Shown piece by piece: positions 9,611-21,331 of a stretch of 64,000 bases of DNA. The position numbers were made by a program, and so were the translations under genes. The notes under the pieces were generated by a model. The model saw nothing but the letters and a program-made list of their open reading frames with translations, did no database searches and was not told the DNA's origin. Origin of the DNA: Gracilaria domingensis (lineage: Eukaryota > Rhodophyta > Florideophyceae > Gracilariales > Gracilariaceae). How positions within the stretch are numbered: position 1 is the stretch's first letter; each line of letters begins with the position of its first letter. Location: positions 215,780 through 279,779 of the forward strand of contig VCMS01000048.1 of assembly GCA_022539475.1 (NCBI GenBank), read 5' to 3'.

Positions 9611-12600
9611 TGGCCGCCGCCCGCCTCGCGCGGCGCGGCGCCTCCAGCGCGCTCCGCCGCGTCCGACTCGCGCACGACGCGCTCAAACTGCCTGCTGATC
9701 GTGGCAAGCGCCGGCCAGATGCTCTTGCAGCTCGCCATCACACGCGCCAGCTGCGCCCTCAACGCGCCGCACTCCCTCGCGCGCGCGTCCAGCTCCCTCG
9801 TCGCGCGCGCGCGCTCAATGCTGCCGTCGCACAGCTGCTTGCGCAGCGCGTCCAGCGCCGCGCGCTCCTTCTCGCCCGCCGCCAGCGCCGCCGCGTGCTC
9901 GCGCACCTTGTCCTCCAGCTCGGCGCGCAACGTGTCGCGCTCGGACGCCACTTCGGCGTACTGCTCCTCCATCTTGCGCGTCTTCTCCGCGTGCGCGTTC
10001 ACCGTTTTGTTCAGCTCCTCCAGCTTCGCCCTCTCGTTCTCCAGATCGCCCAGCAGCAGTCGGTGCTTTCCGTCGTTGTCGCCAAACTTTCTCTTCACCT
10101 CAGCAAGCTCACCCTGCAGCTTGTTTATCTGCTGGTCTCTCGCCTTCCTTTCGCTCGTCACCGACCCAAGTCTGTGCCGTTCGTCCCCCAGGTCCCTGCA
10201 AAGCGACTCGTTCTTACTCTTCAGCGTCACAATGTCATGCTCCGCGTTTCTCAACTTGCTCTGTGTGCTCTCTCCGCTCGCAAACGCCTCCCTCATTGCC
10301 TTTTCGCAATCATTCGCCTTGGTCCTTAGCCTTCTGCATTCCTCGTGAGACTTATCCAGAAGGTTTCGTGTCTTGTTCATTTCGCTCACAACACGGCGCC
10401 TTTCCTCTTCGCATTGCTTCAGCTCTCGCAAAAGAGATTCCCTCTCCGAGCATAGAGCGGTAGTCTCCTCTTCCTCCTCCTCCTCCTCCTCCAACACATC
10501 TGCGCCCCCACGGCGCGCTTTCATTAGCCCGCCGCGTCCGCTCCTGGTGGCGCTCCGCGCTGAAATAATGTTGCCCTCGTTGCTGCTACTCGCAGCGTGT
10601 TTGGCGACGCTTTCATCTTGCACAGCAATCGGCGCAGAATTGGACACAACGCCATTGTCACTTGCTTGCTGCCCAGTTATCTCAGCTGCATGGTTGCGAA
10701 GAGTCTGTACTTCTTCCAAGAGTCTCTCCATCTGCCCGTTCAGATCCAGGTTATCGCCCTTATATTTTACATTCGCTTCCTGAAGCTCATGGTTCTCCTT
10801 TCGCAGTTTCGTAAGCTCCGATGTGGAACGACGAATCTTTAGTTCTTGCGCTTCAATTTTCTTCTTGGAAGCATCCAGCTCCGCTTGTTTCTGCCGAACA
10901 GTGACTCGACCCCGACCCCCGTTTTTTTTAGCAGTGTTTGCTCGTCCGATACGCTTTATTTCAGAGGGAGCAATAAACTCTGACCGGGTGCTCATCGACT
11001 GTGGGGCAGCGAGGTCTTGCACCCCATCGCTATGGTCTTCGAGGATGGGGTCATCGACAAGTGGAGCAGGGCTCACGAGGCCATGCGCTTCTTCCTCTTT
11101 CTGCTCTTCAAGTTCCCTAGCATCGCTGCGCAAACGTCGCTTCTTCAACGGGCGACTGGGGCGGTTTGCATTCACTTTCTGTGACCGGCGTAACAACGCA
11201 TCCGCTTCCCTCAAAGGGTCCTTCGCTGCTTCGCGTTCTGCTGGATTCGGAGCCGGCTGGATTGCATTGCATGCCGTTGGCAATATTTTGGAGCTTGGTC
11301 CCATGGATGACCGTAGCTTCCGCTTTCGGAAACGGTCCGTTCCCAAACCGCCAGCGTTCATCTTTCCGCGTGAACCAGCAGTTGGAGCTGGCGACTTTTC
11401 GCTAGAGGTGCGCTGAATCGAGGACGCTCGTGGTATTTCACGCCCACCTTCTGCCGGTGACGGGCTTCTTCCGATACCCTGTTGATTATCTTCATCGACC
11501 ATCGGAGCGTAGAGATTACCATTCAATTCATCACATCTTTCTCTAGGAGAAAACGGGCTGTGTCGTCCGTTTCCATTCTTCGGTTCTACCTGCAAAGCTC
11601 GGTCTGTGATCTGTTGTAATCTTGGTGGTTCGTCTGCCAGCTGTACTGACTGCGATTTGGCAATGTCATCAGACTCTCCTGGGTCCAACATCAACGGTGC
11701 GGTTCGCATTCCATACGCAGTTTTTCCACCAACTATAATGTACTTGCCCAATGCCGGTATCGAAACCATACAACCACCTGAGAGTGCAGCGTTTTGATCC
11801 GAGAGTACTTTCTTCGTTTCGTCGTTGGCGCCGTCTGGAACAGAAGAAGAAATAGTGGTCCGAACATCCACTTTCTCCCACAGCACTTCGATTCGCTGGC
11901 TTTTGTGGTCTGGCTCTAAAACGTTGCACAAAAACATCTCCTTGCTAAAAGTTTCATTCATGAGATCGCCGCCATACATGACCAGAGAACCTTGATGACG
12001 TCCCACTCCAGCAACCAGCGAATGTTGCTTTCTTGCAACAGGGGGCGTGTCGGAACTGCCATGGAGCTCGGGTTTAATCCATTTGTGCTTTTCTACATCA
12101 AACAAAAGGAGCTCATCCGACATGGCATTATTATCGGAGGGATCACTTAAAATGCCACCATGAAATGCAATATACTTTCCAGACGGTGTAAGAGCAGCAG
12201 CATGATACGCACGACCGCGTGGCTGAACTGCCGACGACGCTGGAATGGCCAAGCTCCACTTGCACTTTTTCACGTCGAAAACGTGGACGTCTGCTACGGG
12301 CTCATGGTCCGTGACTTTACTGAAACCGCCGTACACATAGATAAAGGGCGCAGGCTTTGCACGAGCCTGTTGACGCGAACTGGAACACTTGGGGGTGTAC
12401 GAAACATAGGTGGCAGTGTGCGCAAATCGAGGCCCGAGTTGTTCGTTCGGGTCCTCCTTGACTCGACCAAAGGGTTTTGCAGGCTCCACGCTATCCCAGG
12501 TCTTGGCCTTGGAATCAAAAGCAAACATTGTGGTGCAAGCCATGCCGCCATCCCTTCCGCCAATCTTCATGCCACCAAGAAGATACAGATTGGCATTTTC

Positions 12601-12984
12601 CGGCACCAGGGTGAGGGTGTGTTCCACACGACATACCGGTATAGGAACATCAGAGCGGCGAGCCCTCTTCGGCGCGCCACCTCGCTGGGAATTGGAACGC
12701 AGCAAGGTGGGCTTACCCCATCGATGCGCGTGGTCCGAGCGAGAGTCGAAATCCAAGTACCTGATCACGGAGAACGGAAGCACCCTGACATTCTGAATCA
12801 TGCCGCCGGTGACCAGCAGTCTATGGGGGGTAATCAGGGCAGCCGACGTGCCCTCGACGGGCACGAACTGCGAGCTGGAGGCCTCATCATTAGACACCTG
12901 CGGCGGCGCGTTGGGGGAGCTTTCGGAAGAATCGAGATGCTTGCCGGCACACTGCAGGAGCTCGAACGCGAGACAGACCCCCAT
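9454..12984 (-). CDS. kelch-repeat protein with long C-terminal coiled coil
   Basis: 1,176-aa protein. The N-terminal half forms a kelch beta-propeller: about five to six repeats with Gly-Gly blades (LLVTGGM, YLLGGM, YVYGGF, IAFHGGI, VMYGGD, IIVGGK) spread over residues 50-430. A basic, Ser-rich linker follows, then long coiled coils from about 690 to 1,110, including an acidic Glu run. The layout resembles Tea1-type kelch/coiled-coil scaffold proteins of cell polarity, but that is architecture only. The start (12982-12984, MGVCLAFELLQC) is the first ATG with non-repetitive sequence and leaves 714 bp to cyclin H. Codon composition changes along the gene: the last 170 codons are almost pure G/C at third positions, while the first 900 are mixed. 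Confidence 0.82.
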
Positions 12985-13698
12985 GAAGACATGGGCGGAG
13001 AGCTGCGACGCGCGGGCGACGGCGTTTGAGAGCGGCGGGTGCGGGCAGGCGAGATGACGACGAGATGGGCGCGTGGGAGAACTTGAGAGACGCTGTCGGG
13101 GGGGATTGGATGGGAATGGCGCAGATTGAGTGGGCGGCGATGTATAGGCGGCCGTGGCTCTTTTTTTTCTCGCGTGTGCACTGCAGAGCGCCTGAACGTG
13201 TGACGCGTGCTGGCGGGAAATCGTTTTGGCGCAGGCCGCGCAGCGGAGGCGCGGCCCGCGCAGCGGATCATGTTTTAAACGGCTCTGAACGGCTGTAATT
13301 GGTGTACCTTCGCTTACAGCTGGGTGCGTGTGCGTGCGTTTCCGGGTGGGGATCATAACTTGATCCGATCACGCTGAAAGCCAGCGGTGCGGTTGGCCCA
13401 CGTGTTCGCGCTGTGCCTCTGCCAGCTACGAAACGGACGCCACGTGAGCCGATAGCGCAGATGGAGGCTCCCGGCGCGCAGCGCGCCCTTCCCGCGCGCG
13501 GCCGCCGTAGCGAGCGGTCGAGTTGCCTGCAGTTGGTTGACCGATGGCGGCGCCACGCGCGCTCGCGCTGCGCCTGTAGAAGACGCTCGACTGCTTCCCG
13601 ACAAATGGCCGCATCGCACGCTCCGCGCGCTTCGACGTGTCGCATACGCGCCCGCATCCACCTCCCGCACCCGCCCAAACGCCAACTCCACCAGCGCC
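12985..13698. promoter_or_regulatory. bidirectional promoter, kelch and cyclin H
   Basis: 714 bp between divergent start codons. A TATA-like CTATACAT lies on the minus strand near 13140, about 155 bp before the kelch start. No clear TATA precedes cyclin H. A short GC-rich palindromic stretch with repeated CCGCGCAGCGGA units is present at about 13245-13268. Confidence 0.45.
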
Positions 13699-14775
13699 AT
13701 GGCGCTGTACCATGATTCAACGCAGGCGCGCTACTGGTCCCTCACCGCAGACGACGTTCATTCGCTTCGGCAGCAAACGCACCAGCACGCCTCTTCGGCG
13801 CGCCAGGGCGTCGAGCAAGTGCTGTCGCTGCAGGACGAAGCTCTCATTCGTCGTCACCATGAACGCAGAATTCTTCGCTTCAACCGCGCCAATCACCTGC
13901 CGGATAAGCTGGCCGCCACTGCCATCATCTATTTCAAGCGCTTCTTCTTGCATCGCTCCGTCATGGATTACAACCCTGCTGTCGTCGCGCTTTCCGCGCT
14001 TTACGCCGCCAGTAAGGTTGAGGAGATTGTTTTCGATGCACACGATCTTGTCGCTCGTTTTGATGCGTGTGTCAATGGAGTTGATTCGGATGCCGACTTG
14101 GAGCAAACCCCAATGTCTGTGGATCAAAGCGCGTGCCGCGTTTCGGCCGATGCGCTTCTCAACACCGAGCTTTGGTTTTTGCAACAGATCAATTTTCATC
14201 TCATTTGCTATCATCCGTTCAAATCACTCGGCATTGTCCGAGAGAAGCTTCATTCTTCAACCATATTTGCGCAGGGAGAACACTCGAACCACCTATTATC
14301 CGAATTAATCGCTATAGCCGAAAACATAATCCGAAGAAGATCCTTATTAACTGATTTGCCTCTTTCTCATCCACCTGCCGTCATCGCCATAGCCGCCACT
14401 GTCATCGCAGCCGAGATCAAATCGAACCCACAGGAGCAACAGTTGTTACAAGTTCTTGTCGGACCTGATCACAAAGCGCTCAATAGAATACAAACCGCGA
14501 CTCAAATTCTGCGTCCTCTTCCTGATCAAACCCCTGAGAATGAGGCCCGCGAAGTGGCTGCTCTTGAGCAACGGCGACAGGCGGTACAGAAGAACATCAA
14601 TGACCCCATGAGTCGCGAATACAGGGAGATGCAATTACAACAACTAAGTGAGGAAGATGCAGAGGAATTGGAGAGGGCCAGAGTGTTTCAAGAAAAACTG
14701 AAACGTAGGTCTGAGGCTTTGTTAGGATTTGCCAACATGAACATATCACGTAAAAAGAGAAAAGTGGAAGCTTGA
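13699..14775 (+). CDS. CCNH: cyclin H, regulatory subunit of the CDK-activating kinase
   Basis: 358-aa protein matching cyclin H/Ccl1. The N-terminal helix begins MALYHDSTQARYWSLT. The first cyclin box has NHLPDKLAATAIIYFKRFFL and AALYAASKVEE-type text (LSALYAASKVEEI), and NFHLICYHP marks the segment between the two cyclin folds. The second fold spans roughly 200-300. With CDK7 and MAT1 this subunit forms the kinase of TFIIH, phosphorylating the RNA polymerase II tail and CDK T-loops. The C-terminus carries KKRKV, identical to the core of the classical SV40-type nuclear localisation signal. The start codon context GCCATGGCG is strong. The gene is divergent from kelch. Length is close to known cyclin H proteins. 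Confidence 0.92.
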   Translation: MALYHDSTQARYWSLTADDVHSLRQQTHQHASSARQGVEQVLSLQDEALIRRHHERRILRFNRANHLPDKLAATAIIYFKRFFLHRSVMDYNPAVVALSALYAASKVEEIVFDAHDLVARFDACVNGVDSDADLEQTPMSVDQSACRVSADALLNTELWFLQQINFHLICYHPFKSLGIVREKLHSSTIFAQGEHSNHLLSELIAIAENIIRRRSLLTDLPLSHPPAVIAIAATVIAAEIKSNPQEQQLLQVLVGPDHKALNRIQTATQILRPLPDQTPENEAREVAALEQRRQAVQKNINDPMSREYREMQLQQLSEEDAEELERARVFQEKLKRRSEALLGFANMNISRKKRKVEA

Positions 14776-15366
14776 GCTCACCAGTTTTGTAACAGAAGTC
14801 TACTGTTTGCATTTGTATCCTCTTGCTCTCGCGGTTCTTTTTTGGTTCTCTGCTCGTGCAGCAACTGCGCTAGTTGAGAACATTATCATTATCAGGATAC
14901 GGAGAGAGAGGGACTTTGATAGCGTAAACCGGCCTAGGTCATGAAGAAACGCAGGTCAAGCTGAGAACGCACTTATGATAAAAAGTCGTACGAGGCAAAT
15001 GCAAATCACGAAGACACTGTCCTCGTCCATCTCTCTCTCTCTCTCTCTCTCCAAAGTTCTTCACCATTCAGGCCCACATGATGTTGTGGCCGATGCATTT
15101 TCTGTGGCGTCAAATGCAGCTTCGACAGTATGGTTTTCATAATGTCATGGATGAGGGGAGCAGTGCATGTATTGTAGTTTGCAGGAGAGGGTCTCGAACT
15201 CCCATCGCTGCCGAACCAACGGTATAAAAAGGGGTCAGATTCATCAGCAGCGTCGGCTTCGACCTTACCACAGTCCGAACGTTTCAATCTCTGTACGAAT
15301 CAAACAAGACTCTAGTCTCTTCAACTCTTCAACAGCAACTTCGCAGCAGCCATTCTACTTGCCGTC
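14776..15366. promoter_or_regulatory. intergenic region with TATA box and CT repeat
   Basis: Contains a (CT)10 tract at 15031-15051 and a textbook TATA box, TATAAAAA, at 15223-15230. The TATA box is 137 bp upstream of the secreted-protein start at 15367. No coding sequence is seen. Confidence 0.6.
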
Positions 15367-16272
15367 ATGATGAAGTGGATGTATATCTTTTTGCTTTTGT
15401 CTGTTTTTAGCAACCTTGCCGCAGCTGGGGGGCGTAAGAAGGCAGGATGGCCGAAGAAGGCTGTAGTCCATTTCGCTGCGAACGATGCCGCGATTCTCTA
15501 TGTTAACGGGAAGCCCAGATCATATGTTACGCAGTGGAACGCATACAAGGTTAAGAAGTTCGATGTGAATAAGGGCGATATCATTGCTTTCAAGGCAACC
15601 AACCGCAAAGATTCATATGGCTTCATTGCTAATATCCGTATTGGTAATAAGAACTTCCCGACCGGCACCAAGCATTATAGAGCTACACACGGCGGAGTCA
15701 GAACTGGTGGATGGATGAGGGAGAAGAAGGGTTTCTGCTGGCATCGCCCTATGCTTGTTCCTCACAACCGCTTCAAGCGATGTGGCGGCTTCCCGCTATC
15801 ATTCAATGCACAATATGTATGGGCGTGTCGTTCCTCTCCGGGCATAAGAACTATGACTCTTCTTCGCTTCGTTGTGGGTGGCGATGGATGTGGTCGTCGG
15901 CCGATTCCAGATCATCATGAGTCTCCGAGCCCTACTCCTAGCCCTACGCCTAGCCCTACTCCATCGCCTTCCTCCAAAACCAAAACCTTGATTGACGGAG
16001 CAGGCGATGAGGATACTCGAATGTCGTGCCAATGTGAACTCGTGGATAACATCCATGGCAGCCTGTGCTACCATTTTACGGACCCGGCTGCGCAGCGTGG
16101 AACATGTTTTTCTCAAGTGTGCGCCTCAAGTTACCAATGCAAAGAAGATGGATCAATCCTTTGTATCAAGAAGTATATACTCGAGAAGGTAGTCCCTCTC
16201 CTCCCGGACACCAGCACTTGTGTTTTGACAGACACTCGGGATCCTGTCTGGGTACCGTACTCTAAACAATAG
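15367..16272 (+). CDS. secreted two-domain protein with Pro-Ser/Thr linker and Cys-rich tail
   Basis: 301-aa secreted protein. Signal peptide 1 to about 20 (MMKWMYIFLLLSVFSNLAAA). The mature N-terminal domain (about 28-180) contains ANDAAILYVNGK, WNAYKVKKFDV and GDIIAFKATN. This pattern is typical of a beta-sandwich found in algal and bacterial extracellular proteins with carbohydrate-binding roles; the binding role is inferred. A (Pro-Thr/Ser-Pro-Ser)n linker spans about 190-205. The C-terminal domain has nine or so cysteines (CQCELVDN, SLCYHF, GTCFSQVCASSYQC, ILCIKK, TCVLT), probably disulfide-bonded. It has a strong TATA box and mixed codon use. Two ATGs are adjacent; either gives a signal peptide. 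Function unknown. Confidence 0.78.
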   Translation: MMKWMYIFLLLSVFSNLAAAGGRKKAGWPKKAVVHFAANDAAILYVNGKPRSYVTQWNAYKVKKFDVNKGDIIAFKATNRKDSYGFIANIRIGNKNFPTGTKHYRATHGGVRTGGWMREKKGFCWHRPMLVPHNRFKRCGGFPLSFNAQYVWACRSSPGIRTMTLLRFVVGGDGCGRRPIPDHHESPSPTPSPTPSPTPSPSSKTKTLIDGAGDEDTRMSCQCELVDNIHGSLCYHFTDPAAQRGTCFSQVCASSYQCKEDGSILCIKKYILEKVVPLLPDTSTCVLTDTRDPVWVPYSKQ

Positions 16273-17016
16273 GCATTTCCGCGAGTAGAATGGTGGACTT
16301 CAAAACATAGACACACTCAAGATGATCATGGTTGGAATTCACACCTGAATCAGGGAAAGTTTGAAGTAGATAATACTTAGCTTGGATGCCTTTTTTGTTT
16401 TGCGCTACGAACAGAAGACAGATTAAAGACAGCTCTCTCCTTCAAACCTTAGTCGACATTCCGGGTGTACACTGCAGTACTTTCCAGAAGAATGGAGGAA
16501 AGGATTTTCGCCCCTCACTGCCTTGTGCGAGGGTTGTAGAGAGGGGATTGGCGCACCTAGCCTAAAAGTAGGGGTTCGAACGCGTTCTATCCAGCTTCGT
16601 TTCCCTAAGAATATCTTCTGCGGTTGTCATGTAGGGACGAATGACCGGCAGTATTAATGAGGAAGAAAACCTACTGCGATGAGCACAAGAGGGCTACACT
16701 GTGGGACTTTGATGAATAGAAATCATGGACGTGTTTCGTTTCGATACTATTGATTTGCTTACTTGCACTCGATGCTGAACTACCACGGGTAAACACATTT
16801 TCTTTCCACCGCAACGCCTTTCCTTTCTCCCTGTGATGACCAAGCGGATGGCTGCGCATATTTTCTCTTAACGCGAGGGGTGTGCTACAAACCGCCACGG
16901 TGTAATCGCACCCGAGTTTCATTGTTGAGCACCCAGTCGCGTCGTCCCTTCTCGTACGGATTGCTAGGTGTGCACCACCTTGACTCTTCCTTCCTCCCTC
17001 CATCGCGGAAACCAAT
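16273..17016. other. intergenic region, no gene seen
   Basis: 744 bp without a supported gene. GGTTCGAA at about 16565 resembles the core of a pol III B box, but no tRNA cloverleaf or A box could be drawn around it. Short open frames on both strands lack recognisable content. Confidence 0.5.
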
Positions 17017-20000
17017 ATGGCAATCAATGTCGCGGGCCCAGTGCGCCTCCCTCTCTTCGAAGCTGATGACCTTATCGACCATCTGGCCGGCATAGATGAC
17101 TTGGAGGAAGCGGTGAAGACCTACAGAAATAGCCCATTTGCTCTTCGTCCCGTTAAACAGTAAGTTGTGCTCGCGAACTCGAACGCCAGCCAAACTCTAA
17201 CCGCGTTCACCTTCTTCTCCCAACCACAGAAATGCGCTGAACGCTTCTTTTCTCTTCCAGAAACCGCAACACTTTCCGGGAAACTGTCTTCGAGCTCGTC
17301 ACCGATGTCGAACTTCAATCCATGAGATCACGCGGAATGTTTCCGATTCTCTACGTGAGAGTGTTCCTATTTCTCAATCCCATCGTAATCTTCGCAGATC
17401 TCCAGAAGAACGAAAGAAAGACTGGAGGCTGTCCATGTCTGGAGTTGCTGTTGAAGAGATAGGTTTACATGACCGTCAAAATATTTCTTCACCTGTACTC
17501 CCATCAATCTTGCTCAGTTCATATGTCAACCGAAGGCTTGACCTTTCTGGAGTTCCCGTGCAGCCTGTCTCGTTACTAAACCAGCCCATTGCAATTGCCT
17601 CCGTGTGGACGTAAGTTTATGGACTAAAGGTTCCCCGTCATGCTTGCATATTCTCTGGTTCATGTATCTGACCCCTTGAGACCTTAATCGCATACATTTT
17701 CATTCGTACGCGCAACAGAAACATGGTGTTTGATCTTGAAATGCTGACCACTCTTCTCAAGGAGAATAGGGAAGGATACCGGTCTGACTTTGGACGTTCT
17801 TACAATGTGACAAGTGCAAGAGAGGATACATATCTTCAGTGCCATTCATGGGCGTCGCTTCGAGCGATATTCCGTCTTCTTCAATCCTCGGAATCTTGGT
17901 ACATCCGCCCTGTTACAACGCGGACACCCTTCGAAACAACTCTTCGTCCTTCACGACGTGGCTATCCGGAAATCTTCGAGATCGACTTCGCAGGTTGCAA
18001 TTTGAGAACATCAGAGCTAAGGAAGATATGGCCTTGTCACTGGAATCATGAAGAACTCGTATTTCGTTTCTTGCGATCCCTTCACAAACCGAATAAGTTC
18101 ATGATCGATCTCGAGGTAATGATGAAGATCGCGCAAGCAAGCCCTCCTGCCAACAGTTCGAAAGAGAGGCGATTCCCAGAGTTCGAGCAAGATGAAGACT
18201 TCACAAGGAGCAACTCATGTCCTAGAATTGATTTCTCAGCAAGAGTTATTTTGCCTGGAAGCATGCTGCGAACCCAAAGCATTTCCATTCCGACAGCGCT
18301 CCCAACCGAATTAGAGCCGAAGTCGATCTCTACCTCCGGAAAGGCTTCCTACATTTCTGATCTTCTCCACTCTTTACGTCAGTCAAGCAAAGTCAGGAGA
18401 GCCCCAACATTATGGAGTTCCGGACCGAGAGAAGTAATGCGAAAATGCCAACTTGAGGGAATGATCCTGTCTCAAGGGTTTGGAAAAGGTGGTGCGTTGC
18501 TTCAAATGACCACAGCACGCGACACTTTATTCTTTTCAAACCCTACTACCAAGGGAGAAATCGTCATGTTTGAAAAAGAAGCGGATGCTCTGCTCCGCAC
18601 CTTTGCCCGAAACTCGAGATCTATGCTCTCTCCTTTCGTTGACCTCTGCGAAGGTCTTGAGTTCTCTCTTCGGCAGGAAGCAAATTGTGACATGCAGTCC
18701 GTAATATCTCCTGAGAAGCTCTTGGACCAATACTATGACTTCGACGTGCTGAAAAGGAGTCAAAATGATACACTTAAAGAACACATACCAAAGTCTGGAA
18801 CGAAATGCACCACTAAGCCATCGCATTCTGTTCTTGCTAAGCAGCAATATATGGATGGCGAGGAAGACAGGAACGAGGATAATACTTCACAGGAAAGCGC
18901 GCTAAATGATATTCTGACCTCCGATGATGACGACCAACCAGATGTGGAGCCACAGCAGATAGTGGCTCAGAAGAAGCCGACGTTTCAGCACATGAAGAGC
19001 AATGAAGAACGAGAGGAAACAGTCAAACCAATAGCAGAGGCCAGCTCGCAAGCACCGCAAAGAGTACGTGTTCCGGAAAACCTCATGTGTTCACCGTGGT
19101 CTTTGAAATTGGCAGAGCATTGTGTCGCAAGAATGCCACGCGGGACAATACTTCTTCCACCTTGTTTATCAGCATTACCTTCACTCTGCGTAATCATCAA
19201 CACACATCTGTCAAGCCGACTCCGAGACAAACGTGTTGCGATTATATGTGAATCAGAATCTGACATTTCTATCGGTCTTAGTTCTTACCTAGAACACAGT
19301 TTCTCTTGCAAAACGTCTGTTGAGGTTGTCAAAAGATGGAACTTTCCTAATGAACCAAGGTACCCGTCCCTCAATGGATGTACGGCACAGATTCTAATCC
19401 TCGATAGCTTCGAATTCTCACTGCCAGTAGGAGTGTCGCTGCTGCTTATTCTTGTCTGTGAGCCTCGACTTATTTGCTCAACACCTCAACCAAGATTTCG
19501 TCCCCGACTCAGTTCTATTAATCCAGAATGGCCGCATCTCGAATCAATCTTGATCGCTCCCATCGATTGTTGGGTTCCATTGTCCGCATACATTCAAGCA
19601 GCAGAGAGATTGTCACTGAAACTCAAAACGAACGCTGTTGTGTTTGTCGCTGACTATGACGATATTCATACGTCTGTCCTTCTCGCGAAGCCCAGAGCTT
19701 TGTTTTTGGTTCCTCTTGAGGAAGCATCCGAGTTGATATCCGTCATTGATTCTCACACTTCTGCATCGTTGGTTGAACTTCGTGATATTCTTTCCAGTGC
19801 CAAACCAGTGGGTTGGAATGCAGACGCTCAGCGTTTGCAAGACTTATCCGTCTCCTTTCTTAGAAGTATGCTCGAAGATGAACTCATAGAACGAAATACC
19901 GAGACCTACCGTGACTTGGAAACGGTTTATTACCTTCGACAAGCCCGATCCTATGCACTCTATGATGGTTTTGATGTTGCCATTGCTTTTCTTCTGCATT

Positions 20001-20671
20001 GTCGTGATGAACTACAGCAGGGGACTTCACGGTTACTGCAAAACGTGATGCGAGAAGTTTGTACCATAGAAACAAAAAACCCCACCGATTATGGGCATCA
20101 CCCAGTAGTGAGTCCAGTGGCAGCCCACATGAAGAGAATGCGAGACACGTTCAGACAGGAGCCCCCCTCACTTTCTTTAACTCATCGACGCACAGCATTC
20201 CTTCCATTGATTATCGCTGATTCAAGGGAAACAGTTGATGGATTTCGACGAGGGCGTACAAAAGCAAAGTTGCTTTTCGAAGCTGGAGAACGAGATATAG
20301 CGATCTGTTGGTTAAGCGATTTGGTTTCCATTAGGTTCGACAAACCCATTCAAGAAAAGAGGGTTCTGGACCGCTTGGAAGAGTTCACTCACATCTATCA
20401 CGTTATAGACGGTCGAGAAAGTACTCATTCCGAATCGAAATTTCCTCCAAGCATACTCCAGTTGGTCCACGCCGGCAGAACGCGCTTGATCACCGTCGTT
20501 GTTGATGAAAGACGAGACATTGAGTCTCTCTGGACGAACAGTCACAAAATGTACGATACCATGAGAAAACATATTGGAGACCAAAGTCGGTTTTCCGGGA
20601 TAGGAGGACATCGCACTTTGAGGGAGATGAAATGGGAGGTCGTCACCCGCATGCTTGGTTCATTGTGGTAA
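17017..20671 (+). CDS. three-exon 1,158-aa protein, possibly XPF/SHOC1-like, uncertain
   Basis: Exons 17017-17159, 17230-17610 and 17719-20671 join in phase to 1,158 codons. Both introns (70 and 108 nt) start GTAAGT and end CAG; intron 1 has a CTAAC branch-type sequence near 17197. ATG context is ATATGGCA. The N-terminus is acidic to helical (FEADDLIDHLAGIDDLEEA), the centre is Ser-rich and acidic (around 560-600), and the last third has alternating strands and helices. The C-terminal block contains FLPLIIADSRET, reminiscent of the first strand of ERCC4/XPF nuclease folds (IVDSRE), and central text suggests a helicase-like fold without Walker motifs. That arrangement would fit the degenerate XPF-like meiotic crossover proteins (SHOC1/ZIP2 type), but the resemblance is weak. 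A real gene is strongly supported; the function is not. Confidence 0.75.
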
Positions 20672-20841
20672 CCGTTTCAGATGTAGCAGAAACCATCCTC
20701 TTTTCCCCTCAGAATTGCGTCTTCTTCCCCGAAGCACTGTGAGCGATAAACATCATCTATCGATGTACAAGTCAATAAAACGACTCCCTTGGCAGCAACG
20801 ATGAAATGCAGGCCAGAAATGTTTTTCTATTTCTGGAGCGT
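20672..20841. other. 3' flank of the spliced gene
   Basis: AATAAA at about 20775 is a probable polyadenylation signal, about 100 nt after the stop. Confidence 0.45.
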
Positions 20842-20941
20842 CTACCGTTGGTACCAACTTGGTACGACGGTAGCTAAGAAAAGGCTAGCTTTCGATACCT
20901 TCTGATCTCTCTAGCTACCGAAGGTAGATTCCAACTTGGAA
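20842..20941. repeat. cluster of short hairpins built on GGTACC/CTACCG motifs
   Basis: 20842-20873 folds as CTACCGT-GGTACCAA against TTGGTAC-ACGGTAG with one unpaired base on each side. CTACCGAAGGTAG (20915-20927) and TTCCAACTTGGAA (20929-20941) are two more perfect short hairpins. Related GGTACC-type words recur at 21101-21130. Confidence 0.7.
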
Positions 20942-20955
20942 CCATTCCATGTTTA

Positions 20956-21016
20956 TGAACATTCAAACACGACGATCGTGATCATGATGATCACGATCGT
21001 CATGTTGGAATGTTCA
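20956..21016. repeat. 61-bp near-perfect palindrome
   Basis: Arms of 29 bp around a TGA centre. The inner 14 bp of each arm (GACGATCGTGATCA) are a perfect inverted repeat. The outer 15 bp (TGAACATTC then AACA) match except at two positions. It could form a very stable hairpin or cruciform. Confidence 0.9.
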
Positions 21017-21331
21017 GAAGTTCCATGATGGCATCTTGTGCAAATCGTTGTCCACACCTTTTCCACGCTAACACGAGCGCGGTAGTCTTTTTAATTCCTA
21101 CGTACCCTTGGTACTGTACCTTTGGTACCACAGTGCGTTTCTGTTGAAAAAAAGAAAAGCGCTCTTACCAGAAAACCCAGCACGCTCGGGCCATTTCCCA
21201 ATTATCTCTGCAATGCAGAGTCTGCAGCAGTCATTCTTCCACGGCCTTGCTGTCCTCTTTGCCCTCGAGGATGAAGACGCAGCTCAGCTCCGTCTTCGCC
21301 AAATACCCACGTTCTTCAACGCGCTGCACTG

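Noticed and set aside
12160..13298. Plus-strand frames over the kelch gene 5' half
   Set aside because: Complement of the well-supported kelch repeats.
16560..16580. B-box-like GGTTCGAA suggesting a tRNA
   Set aside because: No acceptor, D-arm or anticodon stem could be formed around it.
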